Program-made: the position numbers and the translations under genes
Shown: in pieces, positions 38,101 to 49,888 of the stretch
Layout of the letters: every line of letters starts with the position of its first letter
Position numbering within the stretch: the stretch's first letter is position 1
Notes under the pieces: model-generated
What the model saw: only the letters and a program-made list of their open reading frames with translations
The model's database searches: none
What the model was told of the DNA's origin: nothing
Source of the DNA: Trichoplax adhaerens
Lineage: Eukaryota > Placozoa > Uniplacotomia > Trichoplacea > Trichoplacidae
NCBI RefSeq assembly: GCF_000150275.1
Contig: NW_002060946.1
Coordinates: forward strand, 2,127,454-2,191,453
DNA: 64,000 nucleotides
Direction of reading: 5' to 3'

Positions 38101-38590
38101 AAAATAAATTGAATCAATCTACTGTACAGTATTGCTATGATTCATCAACAACGTCAGATCTGATAAGGTAGAAAATGGACTAATCAAAGTTCTGTAAGGT
38201 TATTATTTCCACTTAATCAAAGTTCAATATTTCTCGCTTTGACGCAGTATAAACTGCAGGCACAGATGCAAACTTCTTTTTTTCTTTCATTAACCTCCAG
38301 TGAATTCAATTTTATTTCAATTTCCAATAGTTGTAATAGCCAACAATCTGCTTAAAAAATCATTATAGGATATCGTCATACTATTACCTAGCATCTGCAA
38401 TAGATGGAGCATTTTTAGCCTACCACCATACTTACATTTCAACTTGATTCTAACTTGAATTACCTTTGGTAGTCCATGATATGATATATTATTTTGTGAT
38501 CAACTGTCCTATCGTAGTATTGCTAGATCATAATATACATTATTTAGTTCAATATTGAATGGAAATTCATTCATATTTCGACTTAACAAT

Positions 38591-39418
38591 ATGAATAATA
38601 GCAATAACAGTAAATTTGATGATATTATTGAATTTCTTGACCGTACCATTGCATCATTTCGTGGATCACTAAATAATTTTAGGGAAAATTCCAAAGAAAC
38701 TGAACTAACTGCCAGCAAGAAAAGCACTAAGGATAAAAAAAATCGTAAGAATCGCACGCCACCAGGAGCAACAACCAGTCCACGCCATAGTCTACGCTAT
38801 TCAGCTTTGAACAGTCTTGAAAGTGATCAACATTCTCCTAAGAAATTTCACACGATGTTGCATATTATGAAGCCTGACGAATTAACTGGTGTTAAAAAAG
38901 GCAATATTACATTCGGCCTAAATACAACACACAAACATAATAATACAAGCCATGAAGACAACAAAATCAGCTCAAGTAATACTACTCTTGGTGCTTTGCC
39001 TAAATTTGATTACCCAGAAAAAATTGAAATTCTACCTTCAAGTCACGCAAATATACCTAGCATCACGTTAACAACCGTTTCATTGCCTCATGTCCATCAA
39101 ACTGCTAACCATATTTCGACATGTCCACCACCACGTAAAGTGAAAATGGTAAATGAAAAATTGCCAATTAGTTGCCTGCGCGATCGATCATCATCTCATC
39201 ACCATGATCGCAATAAATCGGTCCATTACGTCAACGGCAGCAGCTTGGTCGCTAGCAAGATTAAATCAGCTTATAACAAAGTTAGCAATAAAGGCCACAA
39301 ACGAGACCAACATCGGAAGTCGACCATATTGCCAACCATTAACGAGCAACCCTTAGATAAAAAAGATCCACCTTATCATTGCAGTACTCATTTTGCTGAG
39401 GTACTGGAAGAAATGTAA
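38591..39418 (+). CDS. Unknown, polar, low-complexity protein (275 residues)
   Basis: Single open frame with far better codon content than its surroundings. The ATG chosen opens MNNSNNSKFDDIIEF; upstream the frame continues without an ATG, so a spliced 5' part is possible. The protein is rich in Asn, Ser, His and Lys. It has a basic patch (~45-65, TASKKSTKDKKNRKNR), repeated Ser/Pro-rich segments, His-rich LRDRSSSHHHDRNK (~195-208) and an acidic end, FAEVLEEM. There is no signal peptide, membrane helix or recognised domain. It appears intrinsically disordered. It stands alone in a gene-poor stretch. I do not recognise a family and propose no function. Confidence 0.55.
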   Translation: MNNSNNSKFDDIIEFLDRTIASFRGSLNNFRENSKETELTASKKSTKDKKNRKNRTPPGATTSPRHSLRYSALNSLESDQHSPKKFHTMLHIMKPDELTGVKKGNITFGLNTTHKHNNTSHEDNKISSSNTTLGALPKFDYPEKIEILPSSHANIPSITLTTVSLPHVHQTANHISTCPPPRKVKMVNEKLPISCLRDRSSSHHHDRNKSVHYVNGSSLVASKIKSAYNKVSNKGHKRDQHRKSTILPTINEQPLDKKDPPYHCSTHFAEVLEEM

Positions 39419-39773
39419 AATGTTGGCTATCACTCCATCCTACAACAACTTGCCAATTCAATTATCAAGCCTCTCCATTTTTGTCCATCACTCTATCATT
39501 GAACTGCTACACCTATTTGTTTTATACTTATACATATGTCATGATTATTTTTATTAGGCCATTCTTCAGGACGATATGCCATAGCATTTTAATGAGCAAG
39601 TTGAATAATGATAAAAGGATTGTCAATTTTCTCGGGCTACGATGTCGCCTTACAAACGATTAATAGCAGTTTTGCAGAATTAATTTTTCAAACGGTTTTT
39701 TCTGTTATTCGCTACGATTCAGTTTAAATTATAAAAGGTTAGAAATTATCGAGAAGGGGCTATAAAATGGCAG

Positions 39774-39939
39774 TAACAATAGCAATAACCAAACAGGAGC
39801 CAGCGCAATTTTTATTCTACAGCAACGGTCAATGCCAGTCGATCTACATATCAGTTTTGGTGATTCTGTTCCAGTAAAGAAAAGTAATAATGTAGCACCC
39901 TATACTAATCATTTAGAAGAAATCTCATCCATTCTGTAA
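39774..39939 (+). other. Possible 3' exon downstream of the 38.6-kb gene
   Basis: After a possible acceptor (AAATGGCAG) a 54-codon frame is open. It includes NNSNNQTGASAIFILQQ, DLHISFGDSVPVKKS and an end, HLEEISSIL. Its Asn/Ser style resembles the preceding gene. A GAG/GTACTG donor sits in that gene shortly before its stop, so an alternative 3' end is conceivable. The acceptor is weak. Confidence 0.22.
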
Positions 39940-40156
39940 ATTGAGCAAAATAGGACGATTCCAAGTAGACTAAGTCTTTAATATACACTTATTACTATAA
40001 TATCCTACGCTTACATATTAATAAATCGACTGTGGTTTGTAGAAGATGAGATCGATCCTATCCGTATTTAAAATTGGATGATTTAAATTGAACTAAATCG
40101 ATGACCACTGACCGATATTACAACATATTGGTGAATCGTCGAAAGATATAAAACGC

Positions 40157-40390
40157 CAAAGAAATTTTCATAATTTAAGCAGAATATTGCGTATTGCTAT
40201 TTCTATCAAGTCCGCAATGAATACGACGGAACAGCAAGGCAAGATATACTCATATCCGTATTTAAATTACTGCAAAGACATTTTCATAGTTGAAGCAGGA
40301 TATTGCGAATAACTGTTTCCATTAAGTCTGCAATGTATACTAGTTGAACAGCAACTCAAGCTGTGAAATTAACTATGCTTATGAAAAAGT
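40157..40390. repeat. Diverged ~117-bp direct tandem duplication
   Basis: Units begin near 40157 and 40273. They share CAAAGA(A/C)ATTTTCATA, TT(T/G)AAGCAG(A/G)ATATTGCG, CTATTTC or CTGTTTCC, AAGTC(C/T)GCAATG and GAACAGCAA. No open frame. Confidence 0.6.
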
Positions 40391-43300
40391 AAATTACATT
40401 CATAGTTGAATCAAGCGAACTGAAATTGCAATATATCCACCCATAACACTTTTTGGTCAAGAATAACTTCTAGAGATTAGCTGAATCACCTGTCTCTATA
40501 GGAAGACAACTCATACTTACTTTTGAACTATGTCAAATCAATAGCGTCTTTTGGATCTAGAAATAAGTATTACTTTGATGAATCATCTATAGCTAAGGCG
40601 AATTACATTTCCAGTTGAAATAAGAATGATTTGAAATCTTTCGAATCTCTAACCTATGCCACTGATATTCAAGTCATTTACAACGTCCATAATCGATTAT
40701 GTATATTCATATCGGAAACAAAATGATTACAATTACATCAAATCTGTGATTTAAATTTGTAGGATAGTAGTATAAGATATTGGATTACCTATAGTATAAT
40801 ATATAATGAGAAGCAAATTACGATCACTAATTTTCGAAAGAGACCATTCCATTGGGCTATATAAGTGTAAGATATAGTAAGAATGTAGCAATGCAATTAC
40901 GAAATGATGTTACCGCACTTATTATTTAAGTTAATTGATGATTGCTCTCTTAAAATGTTGTAAAATTCAGCTATATATAGACACTATAATTCGTCAATGG
41001 AGGATGTATCCTGTTGGAAACCGTGTATAGATTACACATTCTCCATAAAATATCTCCGAATTATAATTTTACGTAGGCAATATCCAGTTCGATTGTATAT
41101 ATAAAATATATCCTCTTTCTGCTTATTGCTACGGAAATAAATCCTTATTATGCCGGTATATTAAAAGAAAATTAAAAATAATTGATCGAGTATTTAGAGC
41201 AGTAAATAAATTTAATGCGATAAAGAAACTCTATAAAACTAGGTGCAATAAATTCAATTTCTATTCCAAAATCACTGATAACTTATTGCATTACAGTTTT
41301 ATTTATTTCATTCAATTATTGCTGCAAAATCTTCTTCGATCTTATGCAATTACTTGAGTAGATAATGTAATAAATTTTAATCGGATTGAACTGATAGTTT
41401 GCCATTATAAAATCATCTACTACATCTTATAAAAAAGTAAAACTTTTTATTATATATTATTGGAATTGATAATAAATGATGCATCATATTATTATTTCCA
41501 CATTTTTTACAGCTGTCTTGCATATCTGAATATGATTACACAACAACACTGATACTAATCATAGTAACGTCTTTAATTTCGATTTTCACAAGAATATTAT
41601 ATACTCAATTTGTTATTAACTGGTGTCTAATGAGCTAATTGTTTCATGTTTTTAACGCATGTACATCATTACCATATTATCCGTAATAAAAAATATCCAT
41701 TTTAGAGTTTCAATAACTCCAACTCGCTAATGTTTCTGTGGTGAGACTATGCTAATGGATTATTAAGACAATAATTCAATATATTGGCTCTATTATAAGA
41801 CAATTCCCTTGGTTAACATAGCTAAACGGACAGCTGTAAATGAAGTCTATAAATGATGTCGATTTATAACTATTTTGACTAGTTCAATGAAGATGCATGA
41901 TTTAATAAAAAATAATCATTGCAAATCTTCAATTAGGAAAGTCCATCAATTATAAACATGTTTATCTTAGGTACATCATATTCGAGTACGATATGAAAGA
42001 GAAAGTAAATCCCATAACTATCACATTATTGAAATTGTAAGTAAATTCATTATGATAATATTTCTGGAACGGCAACTAAATTTATCAACCATCGTATTAT
42101 TGCAAACAAATACAGTCTACTTTGACAATCAATTGAACTTTTGATATAGAATAAAAAAATAGCGGTTGATTCTTTATAGTCTTATTTAATTCTATCATAA
42201 TTCAATCAGAGGCTCAGGATCTATGCAAGTAATTGTATTCAAAACAACGCAAATCCATTCTAAACTAAATTTTTTCACATCAATAGTTACCATCTGTGCC
42301 ATTCCGAAGATTTCAGCGCACTCTTGTTTCAATAATATCAGAGAAAAATGTCCATGCGTGATCATAGATTACAAAGTATTGCTATAAATATTAACAATTA
42401 CCATAATTTACTTCCTTGTTGTGTAATGAGAATAGTTATGTAATAGGTAATAGCCAATAGCCTGAAATAGGCGATAATTTAAGGTAGTAATGATGATGAA
42501 AATGATAAAATAATGTAGTGGAAATAATTAACTGTCAACTCTTTCGCTAAATAATTGAAAGCCGTATTATTGATTTTGCGTATTAAGAGGTACTTATACA
42601 GCTGTTATTAACAACTAAAATTTGGTTTATACAGTACTAGTATAATTTATTTAATTCAATTTTAAAAAATTTAATTGAAAGGTAAGTGCACCTATCAAAT
42701 TATGTAATAATGTAATGGTAAAATAAGAGCATGATGGTCAGTATACGATATAAGCTTTTTTATGTAATAAAACAGCAAAATTTACCAAAGAGTTTCACTC
42801 GACAATTGGATTTCATGAGAAATACCAAATAAATGTGAAGAACAGAGTAATCTAAGGGATAATGATTAGTATCAGATTTTTTAATTGGGGTGTTGTAGCT
42901 GTTAGTAGTCCTCAATTTCAATCATAATTTTCTACGCGTAACTATTTACGAACTGTGTAGCAAGGGTATCGATAATAACGTAAATTTAAAATGACCATTC
43001 TATTATAAAATGCACACTATTTCAGTTAGTTTTAAGATAAATATTTTATAGCATCTTGGAATAAAATTTATTAGTTCAGTATCGATTGTTGTATCACAGA
43101 GGATTAATTAAAATTCGTTAGTCAAGGGTAACACGATAACTGCTCATAAGAAGAAGAATACTACCATCATTTCGATTGCATACCAATCAAGAGTAAGATA
43201 ATTTGATATAATATAGAAAGTATTCTAATAAAGCAAGAAGGTTCTCAAAGTTAATAGAAATTAAGGTTTAAAAGTACCACACAAGGCAATTTTAGTAGCA

Positions 43301-44703
43301 TTAGAAGAAATTGTGAGATAACTTCAAATTTAAAATCTTGAATTTTATTGCTTAATATGACATTAAGAATTATTCTCTGTTATTAATTCTGTTTACGCTT
43401 GCGATCCTGCTCTAATAATTGCGATATTTCAGATAGATCTTAGTATTGTTTACTTTGTTATTATCTTATAATAAATGGATAGAAATCGATTCTTTTTGAC
43501 CTTGTGTATTACTCTTTAACTATTGCTAGTCAAGCGTATTACATACATTCCCATAACTTGACGTTATAATATGAGAAAATCCATTAAATCGTAGAAATGA
43601 TTATCGGAAAATTGATTACTTTGTTATTCGTTTATTGATGATAGGTCTGCCACATTATGCTTACTGCCAGATAATTTATAGCAATTAAAATAAGAATAAT
43701 TGCCTTATTTTCTAATACAAAAATCTTACTTTATTAAAATGTTTTACGAAATTGCCAATAAATTATTGCTACTCAAGGGTATGGTTTGATCCTAATTAAG
43801 GGAGATTAATATTTTAACTTTATTAAATGAGGTATTATGGAGTTCTTGACATTGAAGACATTGTTTTCATACCCACACGATAAGTTTTGCTATCTAAATT
43901 TAAAATTTTGATCAATATAAAAATTAAGGCAAATTTAGCTACTACAAGGGATTGATATAATCGACAAAGGTGAGAAAAATTATACCGATTTTCTGCTATT
44001 ATTAAAAAATCATCAATGCAATAAATGTAAGTAAGAAATGTTAGACATTAAATTATTTAAAAGGATTCGCATAATTAATAAAATAAGAAAATCTTGGATA
44101 TTTAGCCATTAAAACAATTTCGTAACATAATTGATGTATAGAAGAAAATGTAGTTAATTTGATATCAAAAGGAATTCAAAATAGAATCAATACGAAGAGC
44201 AATGATCATTTAACCATTAAAAACAACTCTAGGCATTGATTATTTAGAATCTACGCTAATTGTCGTGCTTTGATTGCATAATATTTACTTCTATCCTTAT
44301 TATCGGTATATAAATGTGCAACGTAAATTAGAATAAATCTACTAATATATTAAGTCAAATAGATTAATGTAAAAGGAAAAAGCAAGGCTGCTATGATTCT
44401 GTTTGTTGGTAATATACTTTATTTACAGTTATCAGAATAGCTGGCCAATACCCTCGACTATAATCAGAATAGGAAATATTGAGTATAGTATGATTCGTAG
44501 AAAAAACTGTAGAAAGCAAGGTAGCAGTGTTAAGCAAAATATTGTATTGTATTCAATTCGTAAAGGCAGTGGCTAGAACAAATGCGATAATTTCTAATTG
44601 TACACAAAAATTCTTGACAATGGCAGGCATATTTATTATCTCAAACAAAATGACATATGATAAAAATTGCTATCTAAAGCAATTTAGGAGTAATTGAATT
44701 GAT

Positions 44704-44880
44704 TAGAATAAAAGCGAAATTTTGTAGAATTAATTTCATCAATTATTGAAAAGTGAAAATGTATAATAAACTTCCAAATTAATATATAAATTCTTTTACG
44801 AAGATTTAATTAATAGAATTACAACGAAAATTGGTAGCATTAATTTAGTAAATTCTTGAAGTTGAATTTATGGCCAGATT
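44704..44880. repeat. Diverged direct duplication (AATTAATTT-CAATTCTTGAAG type)
   Basis: GCGAAATTTTGTAGAATTAA, then TTTCATCAATTATTGAAAAGTG, recurs ~120 bp later as ACGAAAATTGGTAGCATTAA, then TTTAGTAAATTCTTGAAGTTG. The copies are worn and non-coding. Confidence 0.45.
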
Positions 44881-47555
44881 GAGATTACTATCGTGGAAGT
44901 AAAATTTCATAGTCTCATTCATAAACATTTTATACGGACAGTATGCATCGTTTGATGATATATCATAAAATGAAATAGAAGTTAAAACTGATAATACTGT
45001 CGCTGAAAGGAAGGCTATATATTAGCTACTTCTAATTATTAGAACATCGATTGACTATCAAGGTGGATGTATTTATAAAATTAATTTATTGTTATATTGA
45101 CGATAGAAATTCTCATTGCGGAAGAAAACTATTCTAACCCGTATGCAGTCATATAATATATCGTCTGATGATAAAAGTCAGCCTGGAATATCATAATGTT
45201 AATTATCGATATCTTCAGAAATGGAAATAGATAGCAAGACCGAAATAAATGTCAATAAAGTATCGTTAATGATGCCGTAGACTTTTTATTCCATAAAAGA
45301 ATAGCACAATTCGTAAATAGAATATCAAATTAAAATTATTAAGATAAACGACAGAATCTATAAACTATTATAATGATGAAATAGACTACAATCTAATGAT
45401 ATTGCTTTTTAATACTTTAGAAAAGTTGTTTTAGAATAAAATAATATAAAGAATCGAAACTGGGGCTTGAACGACTACATAAAAGGGGAATATTCATTAG
45501 TCAATGGTACTATTATTGACTCACTCATTTTGGACTAGGGAAATAAAAAATCTTATCAAAAGTTCTTTTATTTAAACTGTAAATATTTTAAGCTTGGTAA
45601 ACTACTTTAGAAGAAGTAATCGGTGAGACTAAATAGACCATATAATTGGCTTACACATGTGCACATTATGTGAAACGCAATAAAAATTTTTCGTTTTTTT
45701 AGTTAAAATAGTACTAGAGAATGACATTATTAGACAAACTAAATAATGAATCAAAAAGACTATAAAAATGGGCCATTACTCCTTTGCTTCTTTAAAAAAA
45801 AATTGAAGAGACTCTTGATCAGAAGGATTTAAATTTGAAAGAATGCACCATAGCTGAAGACACATTGAGGTGCCTGTAATAATTTATCCGTCCTTTTCAT
45901 TTGTTAGCTTATTATTATAGATTGCATTGTAGAAGAAAGAATTCCATATCAAAATTAACGTCAACAGGGCTTTGAAATAAAAATTATTTCACTTAACGAT
46001 ATTTAAACATGTGTTGGCTAGTTCGCATCAATTTATGCATGTGCAGTGTGTAACATACAGAAAATATTTAACTCCAATAATTTGACCTGGGAGTCTCAAT
46101 AACAAAGTAATATAAAATCAGATATTACTGCTGTGTATTGTATTAAAAAATTTCACGTAGATTTTTGTCTGTAATTAATGATATTATACTGCTTAATTAA
46201 GCAAAGAAAAAGCTAGTGCAGTCTAATGAATACGATTAATGATATAAAGATATACTTTTAGAAAGACTACTATGGTGTCGCACTTGTGCAGTATTGGCTT
46301 TAATGCACTCGTATTCTTCATAAGCTAGAGAAATATTATCCTATCGAATACAATCGCGTCCATTAATTTGGCCAATGTTAATGCTTTTCTATTGAAGATT
46401 AATGTTATTAAGTATAGAAAAGTAAAGATATACATTAAGCTATTTGTTAAGCTCTTAAATGATGTTTGACTACAGCGCTTTAAGGGCGCAGTTGATCAGG
46501 CTATAAAATATTTTTGCCCTCATGCATGCATACCGATACATCATTTTCCGGGAAAAGCTGGATTGATGATATACAGTAACTTAGTACATGCTAACAATTT
46601 CGTATTTCAATTTATGAAATAAAGAAATATTAAAAGAAACTTTCGAATTTTGTTAACTGTAATCATGATATCTTCAATATACTTTAAGTGATATAGATAA
46701 CAACAATAAATATATTTTGACCGCTATATATTCGTTTTCTCTAGTAGAATTGAGACGCTAATCAATCTAGTGTCTATTTTTTGTTGTCATTGCAAATTAG
46801 CTGGTCTTGGTGTATTCCTTTTCAATATTAGCTTATAAATTAAAAAGATAAAGTAAGCTAGCTGATATTGCTCCCTTCCTACTAGAGATTAATTCTCTTA
46901 TCTATTAGTTGATTTTATACATTGAAAAATACTAAATGTTAATATCTAAACGTTGGTTGACTTTGTTCGTGACTTTGTCTGTGATTATTAATATCCACCA
47001 AAGAATTGTCATGATAAAAATCGATGTTTACAACGAAGAAGAAAAATGGAGTTTGCCAGCCGATGTGCATTTGTTACTTAACTAAACTTGCCTAATCTAA
47101 ACTAATTTAGATTACCCTAGATAAGTAACAATGACTGAGAAATGCACTTTCAGAATCTTCTAACTATATCTTTATTCTCGAAAATGCAAGTCTAATTTAA
47201 TATTCAAAATCAATCATTTAAATAGCTATTCTAGCCATAAAACCGGTTTACGATGTGTGATATATTTCGACCAATAAGACTTCGAGAATACATTAAATTA
47301 TTCCTAGTCTAATCCAGTGAATTTGTAATATTACTATAGATTAACTTTATGTTTGCCCTGGCTTATAGTTAATAAGATTTATATTGAATTTGCCATTGAC
47401 AATTCATATACCATATTTAGTATAATTTAACCTGTATTAGGAACAGGTTTGTATCGGCTATACTAAGTCATCAAATAATTCATGCACATATCCAAATTAA
47501 TAACTATCTTAACATGATACATATACATGTCTAGATTAAGTAAGTTATCATTCAC

Positions 47556-47576
47556 CACGGTAGATTCACTACCGTG
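47556..47576. other. Perfect 8-bp-stem hairpin CACGGTAG/CTACCGTG
   Basis: CACGGTAG, loop ATTCA, CTACCGTG. It is the most GC-rich hairpin in the gene-poor region. It could be a structured RNA fragment or chance. No flanking gene is seen. Confidence 0.35.
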
Positions 47577-49888
47577 ACAGCCCTTCTTTTGAAATTTAAA
47601 TTTAATCGTATACCTTGATTTTTTATAAGAAATTATTACATTATTTTTACTAGTTTGTGCTTGCCTTAGATTCAATAAACGATAACTTGTTGTCCATATT
47701 CTAGTAAGTATTCCAATTAGCGCAAATAGAAATTCTTTTCATTTGAATAGTCAGACTGTAGCTTTCATTAACTGTGACAGGTTATTGTACGAGTATATTA
47801 CCTTAGCTAGCAATTATAGCAACAAATTTCCTAAAAAAGTTGATTCTATATATAGTTCGTGTATTTCAATTACCATTAGTCAAGACCTCTTACATGTGTT
47901 TTAAATCCAACGCACCCACCCTTGAAACGAGCAGCGCGTCTGACAGGTCTATCAAATGGTAATACTATCTGTTAAATGAGCACATTATCGTAAACCGTCA
48001 GCAAAGCGACGGGAGTTTGTACTAGTATCTTATATCTTCCAGAAATTGATATCATATCACTATTTTACAGAAACTATCATTTGCATCGATTATTGAGTTT
48101 GAGAAGCAGAGAATAATTAAAAGTCAATGGAGATCAGTTAAGATTAGTATTACTTTAAATTAGAATAGAAGGTAGCAATTTTTGTGCGGTAACCGCATTT
48201 GATAGTTCCTATTAAATGATAAGCGAACTAATTAGCAGATATGCAGAAACTAGAATAAGAAGAATTAATTTTTAATTCCATAGATTAATCCATTACATAA
48301 CTCTTAGCTTTTGTATCTATAAATTTCGCCATGTACCGCCATCAGACGGTACTAGCTATAAAGTAGACTTATTTATAGACTTTGGTAAGTTTTTATACTT
48401 TCCGGAAAGTTTAAACTTTCTAAATAATTATTTTAAATAAAGTAATAAGAACCGAAAAAATGCTTGATTGCATGCATCCAAGAGAGCAGCGATGAATAAA
48501 TGTTGCTAAAAGGTTTATTGAGCAATAGAACAGTAAATATATACGAATATTAAAAAATGAAAACAAAGTCTTTGCCGTTAGTGGTACCTATCCGGATCTG
48601 ATAGCTACAGTAAATGTAGATTGTATAAGTCATATTAACTACTTTGGATAGAAAATTGTTTTAATTCCTCAAAGTTCTACCTAAAGTAAACAGCGCAAAA
48701 ACACGCTTACTGATGTTAGCAGCAATTTGCAGAGCGCATTAGTATTTTATATACTGTAAAGTAAACGCGAATTATTTCATTAATGATGCGTATACAATTG
48801 ATTATATGCAAACAATTCTTCTTTATTGCATGAAAAGTAAAAATATCTAAGTGTGTAGAGAGATCCACGAAAACTAAGTAGTAAATACTATAGCTCATGA
48901 ATTTCTCTGACTGCATTTAATATGGTAATAATTAACAATTAAATAGAACTAATGTATATTTGCAAAGTGAGATACAAACTAGTTCTATTTATAATTCTTA
49001 TCCAATTGGGTAAATGCAAATTGAGTAGTTATCGTTATAGCCTCATTAGTGGTTATATACAAATTAAATAATGCTTTTTACTACTTGCGTTGGCTTTAAA
49101 GGCGAATCTTTCCAATTCCATATGGGAATTGTCGATCACGGATTAATTAGCAGCTCATAAATGGGATAACAGCATCACTGAAGATTAGAAAAGGCATGTA
49201 GATGTATGGCAACGTAAAGACAATCTAATTTTCATCTATCAGACCTTCCGAATGAATAATATAAACTTAGAGAGCTCTTATTTCTTACTGATATCATCAA
49301 AAAGGAGAAGTTCAAATTTTTAGGACTTCAACAGTGTGTAAATCTTTCGAATATACAGCTTCTAGACCGTAAGTGCTTAACAATTGCATACTATATATGA
49401 CAAACTGGACAATAGCTAATTCCTGCAAGTTATATCTTTCTGCTATGGCATCTCTACTTGGACATCTTGTTGCTTGAAGTATCATCGTAGCAGGAGAATT
49501 TCATAAATTCTCAGGGTGGCTTTGCCATCATTGAGTACCGTATTAATAGCTCACATATAACTTTCATGTCGGATGGTGTTTAATAAAGATTATATAAATA
49601 TACATTGCAAAGTACGGTAGATATGTATCGCCTTCCGTCAGTCACACGATTTTTATAAATGAAAAAAATTTTTACTGACGTTACCGGAAGAAATAGAGAT
49701 TTCTGAATCTTTGTAGTTTAGCTATGATATAGAATATTGTAATAAAGTAAATAGCTCGCTTATGCCTTTAATAGCCTCGATGAAACGTATATTGTAAGGT
49801 ACGCAGATGTAAATAATTTTCTATCAGTTGCCGGATACTCTTCTCTAATAGTCTATATGTTAAGGTCAACCCTAAAGTCGTCCGCCGT

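Larger units (their letters stand above)
30918..38590. other. Gene-poor AT-rich region between COQ7 and the 38.6-kb gene
   Basis: From ~31.5 kb onward there is no recognisable exon, pentamers become scarce and A/T runs dominate. Only worn tandem duplications and one gap interrupt it. Open frames at 31037-31453 (both strands) lie in the COQ7 5' flank and have no domain. Short exons of an unfamiliar gene could be missed by eye. Confidence 0.5.
39419..49888. other. Gene-poor AT-rich region (~10 kb)
   Basis: No exon, tRNA or rRNA recognised. It holds diverged short tandem duplications and small hairpins. The last few hundred bases (about 49480-49888) are the 3' flank of array copy A. They match the flank of copy B in places, for example TTTAATAAAGATTA at about 49580 and 56241. 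The duplicated unit therefore extends beyond the coding part. Confidence 0.5.

Noticed and set aside
49575-49590. TTTAATAAAG as polyadenylation signal of array copy A
   Set aside because: The AATAAA is on the plus strand while the gene is on the minus strand. The match with the flank of copy B reflects the duplication only.
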